DNA of 64,000 nucleotides from Aphanomyces cochlioides. Lineage: Eukaryota > Oomycota > Saprolegniomycetes > Saprolegniales > Verrucalvaceae. Shown here one piece after another: positions 45,599-56,333 of this stretch. Numbering within the stretch: the stretch's first letter is position 1; every line of letters begins with the position of its first letter. The DNA lies in NCBI GenBank assembly GCA_019828595.1, contig JAHQRK010000018.1:930001-994000 (forward strand), read 5' to 3'. A model generated the notes under the pieces. That model saw only the letters and a list, made by a program, of their open reading frames with translations. It was not told where the DNA came from and searched no databases. Position numbers and translations under genes: made by a program.

Positions 45599-47932
45599 CT
45601 AACGCTTCGCTTTGCGTTGATTACTTGATCCCATTTGGCGCATTTTCTTTTGTGCTTGAAAAAATGCGAGAGAATCAGGGTCTTGGGCTCGAATGCGCTC
45701 CACTTCCATTTGATCGAACTTTTCCCCTTCATCTAATTTATCTCTATCGCCTTCGTCGGCTTTGGCTTGGCTGCCACCGTCTTGGTACCATTCTTCAAAC
45801 TCTTGGACGAGACGCATTCGGAGAAGATCAATATTACGTTGAATAAAGTCGTATTCGTTCTTTGCCTCCTTCAAATCATCGTACATGACTCGATAATCGC
45901 GCTTGGCTTCTCTCTCCTTTCGCATCAATATAAATTCCTCTTCATCGACGACTTCGTCGTCGTCTTTGGAATCCTTACTCTCCTTCGAAACACTGGTTTT
46001 CTTCCTCGATGTTCTTTTATCCTCAATTTGTTGTCTGAGCTCGTCGATTAATATCTTGGTAGTATTCAGTTGATGCGTGATGTCGCGGACCTTGTCCTTG
46101 GATGCTTTCAAAGATTGCTTTTCGTCCTGAAGAGAAATATGAATCTTTTTGCCAGACCCCGACGTAATGAAGAACTGCAATTCAGATATGAAATGTGCCA
46201 TTGGGTCTCGTGTTTACCTTGTACGCTTCATCTTTGTCGACTTCTTGAGGTTCACCTTTTGCGTCATTGTTGCTCTTCTCGTCTGCTTGATCCACAGGAG
46301 AAGCGTCTCGAATGTTGTCGTCGGCGCGAGGATTTCCATCCTTTTTGTTGCCAACATCAAGCGATGCTGGTATAGCACCACTGGGTGCGATTCCCAACAC
46401 GAACCCCGAATTGTCTTCTGGGTCTCCGACTAATTTATCTTCGTCGTCAAGAGAGGAATCCAAGTTTCCATTCTCTCGGGATACATGGGATGTCATTGAT
46501 CGCGCAGCAATCTGAGGGGACGCACTCTCGGCATTTTTCAACAATAATTTGAACTGTCGAAAAAGTTCCTTGATATGGCGAAGGCTGGTTAATTGTAAAA
46601 TTGTTTCGTCGTCTGTCGGGCTGTCGACGTATGCTCGAACAAGGCGCATTAATTCAAACTTTTGTTCAGGTGTATGTTCATCATAAATGACCCCAGTGCG
46701 CTCAACGAGGGCGTCATGCATAGTCAATTCTTGCTTCAATTCTTTGATTTGCTTTTCGTAGTTTTTGATCAACACGTTTGGATCAGTTTCGACAATTGAC
46801 ATGGCTTCATTCTGAACTCGCATCATGCGCTGGGCCAATTTCAACGTCGAAATCGTTTCTTCCAAGTGTTTACTTTCTCCCTAGATCGCAATGACGGTGA
46901 TGTTTCAGGCTACATGTCTTACCCATACACAGGCAAACATCAGAGTGTTGCAATTGCCACCAAGTGAATCTTTCAGCACATTGGTAAGCTTGGTTTGACG
47001 ATAAGGAATATGTCTCTGCTCCCTCGATCCCAGGGCAACGATGCATTGCTCCAAAAATGTCAAGCTCTGGTTAATGTACATCGACTCTTTCTTGATTGTG
47101 GTTTTGTGTGCCGTGCCGTCTTCATCATTCATCGTCTTCTTTAAACGCTCGCTGCCAGCGAGATCTACAAGGTGCAGCTTGCTGTGAACAACATGCTCAT
47201 TGCCTCCGGTTCTTGATTTCTACAACAGCATTACGATGCAAGTATGATGGAGTTGTCTCTTGCCTGGGAAATGTGAAACGTGAAAATACAATGGGATCGA
47301 TTTGATCGTTTGTTGAGTTGGTGCTCAGCAACCGTGCGACGCATTTCTCCATTGAAGAGTTGGTCGAGTGCATCCTTTTCAGTTGACGTTTCGACTTGTG
47401 TGAGTCCTCGGACGTACGTGCCCTTGGCATCTTCAACAACGACAAAGTCATTCATATCCATATCATCAGGAGCCAAGAGATCAAAAATGCGATCGTTGTA
47501 GATTTCCATGTAAGAAACGTGCACTGTAAACTCAATTTCGATGCGACTTTCAATTTCTTGAAAGACTTGAGCAATTGCTCGTGGCGCAATGCCACGGTGT
47601 TGATAATTACGAGTGTCGCCAATCATGGTAAACGTCTTGCCTGCCCCTGTCTGGCCGTAAGCCATGATGGTGCCGTTGATACCATCAACCACAGCACCGT
47701 GCACAATATCACGCGCAATTGCTTCGTACACTTTATCTTGTCCAGCGTTCTGGAGCACTTGATGAAACTTAAATTTCCACGAATCCTTGCGATTCGATGG
47801 TACCATGCCGACTTTTGAGTCTGCGAGAGTGATCTCGATCGTGTTTTCATCTTGGTCAATATGGATCTGGTTTTGCGCAAAGACTGCAGTCGGACGCGCT
47901 CGAATAATCACCTTCACGCCGTTCTTGCCCAT
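45599..47932 (-). CDS. KIF9: Kinesin-9 (KIF9-like) motor
   Basis: The start ATG at 47930-47932 gives MGKNGVKVIIRARPTAVFAQ, typical of KIF9. The motor includes GTIMAYGQTGAGKTFTMIG, RGIAPRAIAQVF, VSYMEIYNDRIFDLL, NKRSNRSHCIFT, YINQSLTFLEQCIVALG and RHIPYRQTKLTNVLKDSLGGN. After the neck, KNYEKQIKELKQELTMHDAL and later KLVGDPEDNSGFVLGIAP reproduce the KIF9-specific region. The C-terminus is a charged coiled coil (LKASKDKVRDITHQLN to FEEWYQDGG) with DDEVVDEEEF. In algae and animals this kinesin sits on the central pair and is needed for normal flagellar beating. The frame's upstream extension begins only with GTG, so the first ATG is chosen. Confidence 0.9.
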
Positions 47933-48714
47933 AGTCGTCGAGGCAAAAATGGGATCTTTATGAAGAGTCACTCACAGGGACGCTTATCTGGCAGGAATAT
48001 CCGGATAGGTATACCGATACTTTACCAGCCATTTGCAACCAAAGTTGTAAATCTCAAATTTCTAGAATTCTGATTGGCTGTTTCTCTTTTTTTACACTGT
48101 ACCATCCACAAAAATCCCTGGTACATTTGCTGCAGATCCATGTTCGAAGGTTGCAGTGAGAGTTGCATCGTTTGAAGCATTTTGCAACCCTGATGTATAC
48201 TCAAACTAAGTCATTATACACGGGTTGCAAACCGGCAACGGTATTTGTCGGCATATCTTAGCTTATCAATACATATATAGTTTTCATCAAACACAGCACA
48301 TAAACAATGACTTGTCTTCGGAATTCACAGAAAAATAATCCTACTATGTATATTTCAGCCAATCAATAGTTATTAAAAGTTGTGCGGTGTTTAATTGGCC
48401 AAAAACACAAGTCATGAGACAGCCACTCTTACGTGCAAGTCTCAAAAGGCAATCGAAAATGCCTTTATTGACTTCAAAAAGCAGGCAATCATCAGCATAC
48501 TTGAGACTACCTTAGAGTTTAGTGTTTGTTCTAAGGGTGTTATATCTCTAATATAACGATGAGTGATAAAACCACGCTAGTAGATTCCAGCCATAAGTTG
48601 AAATGAAACATCGCGTTGCGTGGACAGAAAGAAAAGGGAATACAATACCTCAACTGCTCAACGCTTCTCACTATCTTAGCTTGTTGTGCTGCACTTCTTA
48701 GCAATAGATACTCT
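47933..48714. other. AT-rich intergenic region next to the retrotransposon
   Basis: About 780 bp with no convincing coding frame. It contains the KIF9 5' region and AT-rich stretches (near 48240-48380) with CCAAT-like words (GCCAATCAATAG). It ends abruptly at the TG of the copia LTR. Confidence 0.5.
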
Positions 48715-48958
48715 TGAGGTGAAATGGAAAGTGAGATTATCAAGTTAGACTAAAATGTAAGACTACACTAGAGTATATGTATAACTAAGTGAAAATGAAA
48801 GCTTGTTCTTGAAGTAGACAGTGTAGTCGTGCCGGCAATGCGTGTGGCCGTCGCCAATGAGACGATGGAGAACGCTAGATTAAGTGACGTGTGTGTGCAC
48901 CAAACATTTGATTGGTGGATCAAATATTTGGCGCACACTGGCGACACGTTCCTCAACA
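48715..48958 (-). repeat. Copia 3' LTR (left copy)
   Basis: 244 bp from TGAGGTGAAATGG to GTTCCTCAACA as written on the plus strand. It aligns base for base with the right copy apart from about six differences. In element orientation it begins TGTTGAGG and ends CCTCA. Confidence 0.88.
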
Positions 48959-51900
48959 CTCCCCTCTAATCGAGACGTTTCTTCATTGTTGCTTGGGGGA
49001 ATGGAGGTCACAAGCTTCGGCATGTGCTCTTCAAACTTGGGTTTGGGTAGAGCCTTCGTGAGAATGTCAGCGAGTATTGAGTTGGTTTGGCAGTAGTTGA
49101 TCTTGATGATGCGCTGCTTGACTAGATCACGGATGATGTGATGGCGGACATCGATATGCTTAGTCCTTTGTTGAAGAGTTGGATTCTCAGCCATCTTGAT
49201 AGTGCTTTGGTTGTCTTCGTAAACGTTGATGGGTAACTTGATAACCAATTGGAGTTCTTCGAGCAGAGACTTGAGCCAGAGTGCTTCTTGGAGACCATAG
49301 GACATTGAAATGTACTCGGCTTCACAAGTCGAAAGAGCAACGATATTCTGTAGCCTTGATTTCCACGAAATCAAGCATCCGTTGAGAAAGAGAAGGAAGC
49401 CAGAAGTCGATCGTCGAGTAGAAATGTCGTTCGCATAGTCTGCGTCAACATAAAGATCGATCGTAAAATCGTCATTGACAGACTTGGAGTAAAGTAGACC
49501 ATACTCTTGTGTTCCTTTAAGGTAGCGTAATACGCGTTTTGCTATCTGTTGATGTTCTTCAGCAGGTTCATTGAGGTGTCTTGACAGCAAAGTTACAGTA
49601 TAGGCTATGTCGGAACGAGTTGTCGTAGTCAGGTACAGAAGTTCGCCCACCACTTGGCGGAAAGGCAACGGTGATGAAGCCGTAGAAGAACTTGTAGCTG
49701 AACTTGCTTGAGGAGTCGAGATAGGATTGCAGTCTGTAAACCCGTGTGTAGCGAGTAAATCCAAAATGTACTTGCGCTGATGGAGAAAAATTGATCCATC
49801 TTGTAGTCGTTCGACTTCTATACCAAGGCAAAAAGTCAAGTTGCCAAGGTCTTTCATGTGAAATCGAGAACTTAAGTTGCGTTTGGTGGTCTCAAGCAGT
49901 GCTTGTAGAGAGTAGAATGAAGTCGTCAACGTAGACGCCCACCAAAACTAAACCTTGTCTTGTACGTTGAAAATAGATGCAGGGGTCAGTCTTCAGCTGA
50001 ACAAAGCCTTTTGACTTAAAATAGGAATCGAGAGCAGAATTCCATTATCGCGAGGATTGCTTCAGACCATAAATACTCTAGTTTAGACGGCAAACAAGAT
50101 GGTCTTGTCCAGGTTGGACATATCCAGGCGGCTGACGCATGTAGAGCGTTTCTTGTAAAGTTCCATTGAGGAAGGCAGTTACATATTTGCATCGATTGCA
50201 AAGCAGCAAGAGCAAGTAGAAAGCGAATACTTGACGTACGAATCACACGAGAAAAAATGTCGGTATAGTCGATACCAGCAACTTGAGTAAAACCTTGAGC
50301 AACAAGGCGTGCTTTGTATCGCAAGAGAGAACCATCGACAGAATATTTCTTGGTAAATAACCACCGACAACCAATGGGTTTGCGACCAGGGGGTAGTTCG
50401 CAGAGAGTCCAGGTTTCATGTTCCATGAGAGAGTCGTATTCAGCATCAGTGGCCTTGATCCATTCTTCTCGTTCTGGTGAAGAATGTGCTTGTTGAATAG
50501 TTGTAGGGAGGCCAGTAGAGTGAAGAGCAAATGCAACAAGAATACGTTGACGTTTAGAAACGATTATGTCGTCTTCTGTTTCAAAGTCTTCGTCAATAGT
50601 TTCTTCACGAGGTCTACGACGCAGGAAAGGTGCATCATAGATAGTGGATACGTCCATATCCTCAGAGTCGTCGAGAGCAACCGGGATCGAAGTTGAAGTG
50701 TCTTCAATCATCGTGTTGACATCCTCTTGAGCATTGGACACAGAGTCGTCAATGACATCTTCATGTTGTTCAGATGTCGGGACAGAAGAGCTTTGTGGAG
50801 GTGAACTCCCAGCAGGTTGGAAAACTGGAGTTGTATCCATGAATCGCGTTGGAGGTCGACGAATACGAGTCGAGCGTCGTGGAGGTGGAGAACTTTCATC
50901 TCTTGGAGAGTCTTCATCAGCAAAAATGTCTTGCGCGGGCAAGAGAAGCGGAGAAGGAGAATTCGCATGGTAGGAATTCGCTTCATTAAATTTAACGTTC
51001 CGACTGACGAAAAATTTCTGACAGTACAAACGGTATCCCTTGACATTAGGCTCATTCCCAACGTACATTGTACGAATAGTTCTGGATGCAAACTTGGAGC
51101 GAGCACTTTCATCAATAAGAGCATAGGCTTGACATCCAAAAATGCGCAGTTGGGATAGGTCTGGTTGGATTTCCAGAGGCGTTCAAAGGGTGTTGTACCA
51201 GGTGTGGATGAAGAGTACGAGCGGTTTCGAAGATACATAGCATGAGCTACAGCTTCAGCCCAAAATTGCAAGGGTACATGCGAATAATGCAGCATAGCAC
51301 GAGCACATTCGACCAGTGTTCGATTCATTCGTTCGCTGACTCCATTTTGTTGCGGAGTGTGGGGCACTGTCTTCTCATGGCGAATGCCGTTCTCAATGAG
51401 AAAAGTAGAGAAGGCATGTGAAATGTATTCTCCGCCATTGTCAGAACGAAGGCAACGCACTTGTCGATCGAATTGCGTGCGACAGAAAGCTGTAAAGGCT
51501 TGAAAACGTTGTAGAGCTTCCCACTTGTGCTTCAGAAAATACACGAAGCCATATCGCGAATAGTCATCGGTGAACGTGATAAAGTATCGCGCTCGATTGC
51601 CGATGGAGGGATGACGCATCTGTCCACAAATGTCCGAGTGAACAAGATCAAACGGCGCGGAAGACGAGGTTAATGACCGCTGTGGAAAGGGCAGTCGCGA
51701 TTGTTTTCCAGCGAGGCAACTTTCACAAAATTGATGTTTGCAGTCATCAATATCAATCCCTTTAGTGTATTGACGAGTCTTATTCATATGCTTGACGCTA
51801 ATATGACCAAGTCGAGCATGCCAGACATCGGCAGATGGAGTTGTAGCCAAAGAGAGGTTTGAAAAATCCCGGGAAGGCTCATCGGGGACAATTGGAAGAG

Positions 51901-53227
51901 GATTGGCGATATCCAACGTATAAAGCAGGTTGTGCTTGAAGCCTTGCGCGTATACTTCATCATTACGCGTGATAAAGCAGGCATTGCGGATGAACTTGAT
52001 GCTGAATCCTCGTTCCGTGACTCTTGGCAGAGAGAACAAGTTGAACTGGATGGTAGGGGTGTACCAAACGTCATCAAGGGTGACTGAGACGATGCCAGCG
52101 GTTGTGTTCATTTCGAGAACAACAGTTCCGCATCCTTCAATTGGCATGTCTTCTCCGTTAGCAGCTCGAACAGCCCCGTCGTGGGGTCTTAGGTTCGTAA
52201 ACCAAGCAGCGTTGTTGCAGTAGTGATCGCAAGCACCAGAGTCCAGGATCCAGTCTGACGAGATAGGAACAGATGGAGTGGAAGTCTGCAATGTGAAGCT
52301 CGACGTATACACAATCATACTAGCATGGTTGGTGTTGGAAGGTCGCGAGTTGTTTCGACGAGTCGTATTCTGTCGTTGTTGACCAGAAGTACGGTCAGTC
52401 GTCGACGGAGCTTCAACAGGTGCTTCAGAAGGTCCCGTCAAGTAGCGGACACGGCGTTGAGAAGAGCCGGTGTTTTGACCCGATTGTTGTTGTTGCTGCT
52501 GGCATTGATCTGCTATTTTGCGGCGGCAGACATCCTCAGTGTGATTCCGGATGTTGCAGTATGAGCAGACGACAGGATTGTGGGGTTGGGCTTGATTGCG
52601 GCGGAGCCGACGTGGAGTCATGGCAAAGGCAGCATTGAATGGTTCAGCAGGAGCTGACGTGTCATACGGTATGTGTGTGTCTTGCTGAAGAAGTGCAGTG
52701 AAGATCTTCGGCAGAGTTGTTTCATCAACATCGTCCCCATTCTGAAGTCGATGAAACTGGAAGTGGACTAAGCTGTCAAAGCGGTGGTCCAGACTTCGCA
52801 AAAATTGGTGAACTGCAAAGCCATGGTCAATCTTGACATTGGCATCAAGAGCATCTTCAAGTGTCATCTTGAAGCGGTCGCAGTACACGCGTGCAGATTC
52901 AGTGGGTTCCATTCGAGTCTTCAATAGTAACTCGAATAGATGGCCTTGTCCCAGAAATGACTTGTTGCCATATCGGTCGCGGAGTATGTTAATCATGGAA
53001 GAAGCATGTTGACACTTCTTAACCATTCGCACGTGTTGGTCATCGAGTGCGGCGAGTATAAGAGCTTTCGCCAGACGGTTCTTGTTTGTGTATTCGGGAT
53101 CAGTATCGGGCATAGTGCCTTCAACGACAGCGTCGACTTCTTTGTATTCGAGGAAGGAAAGGAGTCGGGTGTACCACTCACTGAACGACATTCCTTTGAA
53201 CACGTGGACAAAATTTTTGAATTCCAT
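48880..53227 (-). pseudogene. Copia gag-pol polyprotein, frameshifted
   Basis: Gag starts MEFKNFVHVFKGMSFSEWY and contains a zinc knuckle CSYCNIRNHTEDVC. The protease motif is WILDSGACDH. Integrase has the HHCC region (HARLGHISVKHMN, CESCLAGKQ) and the DDE core words DLVHSDICG, LRSDNGGEY and QNGVSERMN. Reverse transcriptase shows YKARLVAQGFTQ and YVDDFILL; RNase H has STCEAEYISMS and YEDNQSTIKMAE. The frame breaks near 51150, near 50180, around 50085 (stop) and near 49900. All catalytic regions are visible but cannot be translated as one protein. Confidence 0.88.
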
Positions 53228-53273
53228 GGTTCAAGTTCAATGAATGTGATTGGATGAAACTAATTAATTAAAA

Positions 53274-53663
53274 TTAGTTGTAACCGCGAGATTTGATAAC
53301 TGGAAGAAGCTTGCGATGCAACAATTCGTGGAGTTTGTTCTCAAACTTCTCCTCGGCAAAGTTCACAGCGGACTCAAGAGTGTGCTTGATAGTCAAGAGA
53401 ATGCCTTCGGTTTCTTCAACGATGTGTTGAAATTCGGGATCCGAAAATTCGTTAGCAATTCGGCCACCGAGGCAGTTGGCAATACGTTGAGAACGCTTGA
53501 TAGAGTCGATGAGGTCGCGGAGGACTTTATCGGTCGTCGAGTCGGGGTTAATGCGAGGAAAGGACGTTTTCAGAGGTGTGTCCTTCTTGGCCTTGACTTG
53601 GCGCTGCTTGCGGAGCTTGTTCGAAACGGTCTTCGGAACAAGTTCTTCGAGGGGTGTCTTCAT
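53274..53663 (-). CDS. Extra 129-codon ORF between the copia 5' LTR and gag
   Basis: An intact ATG-to-stop frame (MKTPLEELVPKTVSNKLRKQ to LLPVIKSRGYN) lies inside the LTR-bounded interval, 46 bp upstream of the gag start and on the same strand. It is helical, basic at the N-terminus and acidic in the middle (FSDPEFQHIVEETEGILL), with no membrane segment and no known domain. Upstream is a CCAATCAG word like those in local intergenic DNA. It stays open while gag-pol next to it is frameshifted. It may be an element accessory gene, a captured host gene or a host gene trapped by the insertion. Confidence 0.5.
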   Translation of the reverse strand: MKTPLEELVPKTVSNKLRKQRQVKAKKDTPLKTSFPRINPDSTTDKVLRDLIDSIKRSQRIANCLGGRIANEFSDPEFQHIVEETEGILLTIKHTLESAVNFAEEKFENKLHELLHRKLLPVIKSRGYN

Positions 53664-53835
53664 AAATTGGCAAACTCTACTAGGAGTTTAGTGCCAGCCA
53701 ATCAGAAACTTACAGTTCTTCCCGCAATGGTACTGACCCGATATCTCACAAAAGGAGAAACAAGCGAAACTGTAATGTAGCTCTTGATTGGTTTCTTGAA
53801 ACGGTCAGGCGGTCGGCGGCGAGGCGGCTAGTCCT

Positions 53836-53858
53836 GAGTTGTGGGGCTCAGAACCTCT
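53836..53858 (-). other. Candidate primer-binding site of the copia element
   Basis: Immediately inside the 5' LTR the element-sense sequence is AGAGGTTCTGAGCCCCACA. GGTTCTGAGCCC differs by one base from the complement of the initiator-tRNA anticodon stem-loop, the half-tRNA primer used by copia and Ty5. This is suggestive only. Confidence 0.4.
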
Positions 53859-54100
53859 TGAGGTGAAATGGAAAGTGAGATTATCAAGTTAGACTAAATG
53901 TAAGACTACACTAGAGTATATGTATAACTAAGTGAACATGAAAGCTTGTTCTTGAAGTAGACAGTGTAGTCGTGCCGGCAATGCATGTGGCCGTCGCCAA
54001 TGAGACGATGGAGAACGCTAGATTAAGTGACGTGTGTGTGCACCAAGCATTTGATTGGGGATCAAATATTTGGCGCACACTGGCGACACGTTCCTCAACA
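53859..54100 (-). repeat. Copia 5' LTR (right copy)
   Basis: 242-bp partner of the left LTR. Differences include one fewer A in TAAATGTAAG, GAACATG for GAAAATG, GCATGTGG for GCGTGTGG and GGGGATC for GGTGGATC. In element orientation it lies upstream of gag. Confidence 0.88.
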
Positions 54101-54517
54101 GATTCTTCATCATATTGCATCTTATCTACGACTCGTCAAACGTCAGTCAAGGTCAGACTGTGTTTTGCTCCCTGGTTCTCTTGATGCTATTTTTGGGATT
54201 TTCTCGAAATGTGATTGGCTTATTTTCCCGCAGAAAAATCCTTCTGTGGATTGCATTCCATTCGCATTCCACTCAAACTTTATTTTATTTCATACAAAAC
54301 GTAGTACTACAAAGAATTAAATCATGAAAAGAATTTTGAGTATTTTGGAAAATACAGGACAAATTTTCTGTGGATGCATACAAACGGCAATAATTGTCCG
54401 ATGTTTTCCGGAGAATGAAGTTTTCCGTTTAACATTCATGTGAAGGATGCTTAGCCTTGTAGGCTTTCGGACAAAAAGGGAGAAACGTTTAACACGTCGA
54501 TTTACAATGTCCACAGC
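54101..54517. other. Unassigned stretch between copia element and inverted duplication
   Basis: About 420 bp of AT-rich sequence with no convincing gene. Short frames on both strands lack features. It presumably represents the pre-insertion flank of the copia element. Confidence 0.4.
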
Positions 54518-54721
54518 TTAGTGCATCTTGATCTTAGGTGTATAGTAGCCATATACCACGGGTTTATTTGATCTATCAAATAAACCCGTGAGTCGTCGTG
54601 CTTCGCACGACACAACGAGATTCGAGATTTTGTAAATGTTGATTGCAATAAAGTAGTAAAGCAGAAAGACATAACCAAACTTCTTTGCCACTGCCCCCCT
54701 ATGCAAAGGATAGTAATCCAT
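54518..54721 (-). CDS. Small hydrophobic-segment protein (67 aa), low confidence
   Basis: An ATG-to-stop frame MDYYPLHRGAVAKKFGYVFL to TPKIKMH has one possible membrane helix (FGYVFLLYYFIAINIYKI). The first ~48 codons are duplicated in the right arm at 61109-60963, where the frame is cut off at the duplication edge and stops after LTGLFD. The left copy runs through the palindrome and continues for 16 more codons. If real, the left copy is the parental gene and the right a truncated duplicate. No family is recognised. Confidence 0.3.
   Translation of the reverse strand: MDYYPLHRGAVAKKFGYVFLLYYFIAINIYKISNLVVSCEARRLTGLFDRSNKPVVYGYYTPKIKMH
54557..54590. repeat. Perfect 16-bp palindrome at the duplication edge
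   Basis: CACGGGTTTATTTGAT and its exact reverse complement are separated by two bases (CT). The left arm of the large inverted duplication starts at the first base of the second half (54575). Confidence 0.85.
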
Positions 54722-55119
54722 GTAGAGAACGATGTCAATGTAACGAGTCTTGTATTGTTGATTTGTTTATACATCCTACACTAGACCCGATACAATCGCA
54801 TTTGGGGTTTGACGATATGGACAATGGCCACGGTCGACCTTGGGCATTGAGATTTAGGAATCACAAGGCCAAGTCTCCAAGTCAATAATGTATATTTTAA
54901 GCCAATCAAACTAGGGGTGTACACAGGGTTGCACAAATGACAGGTACGAAGACTGTAATTTCAAGATGTGAAAGTTGAATAGCCAGAGTATAGTCAAGAC
55001 CCACTTCTCACACGCAACGGAGGTCTTCTGAGTCCCCAGCATCAACTTAACTATTAATAGACGAATTTTGTTCGCTGGACGAAGTTGAATCCGCGGATCC
55101 AACGCTTCTGTTGATGTAG

Positions 55120-55892
55120 ATGATCAAGTCGGGGTTGCAGGAGTTACAGGAGTCGCCGCTTCAACGCATTGACACCTCAGCAGTAACTCCGACATGGCTG
55201 ACGTTGTGCTTTCGTTTCGGAAAACCCTTACCAGATCCTAACAAATTCTCCAGCACGACTGATGGTCCAAGCTGCACCGGTTCAGTCAATGACATTGTCA
55301 TCGAAGAGCTCAAACCGCGCACAGTTGTGGAAGCTGTATGCCGACATGACACAAAATCTGGCGTCGAAGACTCGACGATTTGGACAGAGCATCACGGTCA
55401 CATCGATGCGCCAAATATGAATACAATTGTCATCAATGGGGACGGTGCTTCGGCGGGTGACATATTTATGCGAGTCCAATTGATGATTGACGGCCAACAA
55501 GTCCAGTGCAATGAGGTGATTCAATGCAAGTTGTTGAAAACGAAAAAAAGATAGACGAAGAAACGTATGTCAAAGAGCGTGCAAAAGCCATGAATGAAGA
55601 CTCGGATGTGTTCCTGCTCATTACACAAGCTCAAGCAACCGAATTTGCTCTTCCTCCACGATGAGAAATTGTCTCGACTAACGAATTTTGACTCTATTTT
55701 GGAGCATTCGCAAGTCGTGCATATCGAAAATTTCTTGAGCCGCCGAATATCAACACAGCTTCGTATCATGAGTTAAAACGCATTGAAGGCGTGAGTGAAA
55801 TAACTGCGAAGAATATTGTCGATGAGAGAGAAACACGAGCATTCGCAAGCCTTGAAGACGCAGAGAATCGACTGTTTCCGAACAAGAAATGA
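55120..55892 (+). pseudogene. Decayed Crinkler/RHS-like gene fragment (left arm)
   Basis: A 144-codon frame (ESPLQRIDTSAVTPTWLTLC, then IVIEELKPRTVVEAVCRHD, then VQCNEVIQCKLLKTKKR) is followed, in shifting frames, by NEDSDVFLLITQAQATEF, a LPPR word, ENFLSRR and a helix-hairpin-helix-like VSEITAKNIVDERETRAF. The order resembles the C-terminal part of Crinkler/retrotransposon-hot-spot-type proteins expanded in oomycetes. This assignment comes from pattern memory and is tentative. At least two frameshifts make it non-functional. No N-terminal effector or P-loop region is present. Confidence 0.4.
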
Positions 55893-55974
55893 AAGAATGC
55901 AGTGATTCTGAATGCTATGTATGCAACGGGGCCGTTGCTACTCAATCCAATGAAGTCACGTCAAGATCACGACG

Positions 55975-56333
55975 TGTTATAAGAACACCGGGTTATAGGA
56001 ACCCATCGAAGGAAGATTGAAGTTGGAAGCTCCGGAAGCTTCCAAGCGAGACTCACGCGACGCAAGGCGTGTACACGCGTGAGCAACGAAGCTCGGAGCG
56101 ATGTGGCTCATCAAGGAAGAAGTATGCGGGTAAAGCAGCGAGTGCTTTACCATTGAAGAATGATGCGTGAGTTGCGACGTCGAACGACGTGAAGATCGTT
56201 TGTTGTTAGAGCGCGGCTGCGCTACTCGCAGCCGCCGGTTTGGAGCCGATCCTGTTAGGATAGCTCTCTCTTAAATCTGCCAGCTAACAAGCTTGTGTGA
56301 TCAACACTTCCTCTGCGCTCAAGCACTGTTACA
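55975..56333 (+). repeat. Gypsy-type LTR (left arm)
   Basis: 359 bp running TGTTATAAGAACACC to GCACTGTTACA. It has TG..CA ends and separates the Crinkler-like fragment from gypsy pol. It is directly followed by RNase H-like coding sequence with no primer-binding site or gag in between. LTR limits are inferred from the ends and from re-use of the TGTAACAGTGC end elsewhere in the window. Confidence 0.55.

Larger units (their letters stand above)
48715..54100 (-). mobile_element. Degenerate Ty1/copia LTR retrotransposon
   Basis: Two direct repeats of 244 and 242 bp, each bounded by TG and CA, enclose a minus-strand gag-pol with the order protease, integrase, reverse transcriptase, RNase H, which is diagnostic of copia. 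The LTRs differ at about six positions including two single-base indels, so the insertion is not brand new. Gag-pol has several frameshifts, so the copy is defective. No target-site duplication is visible (ACTCT on the left, GATTC on the right). An extra 129-codon frame lies between the 5' LTR and gag. Confidence 0.9.

Noticed and set aside
48710..54105. Target-site duplication flanking the copia element
   Set aside because: The five bases outside the two LTRs (ACTCT and GATTC) do not match.
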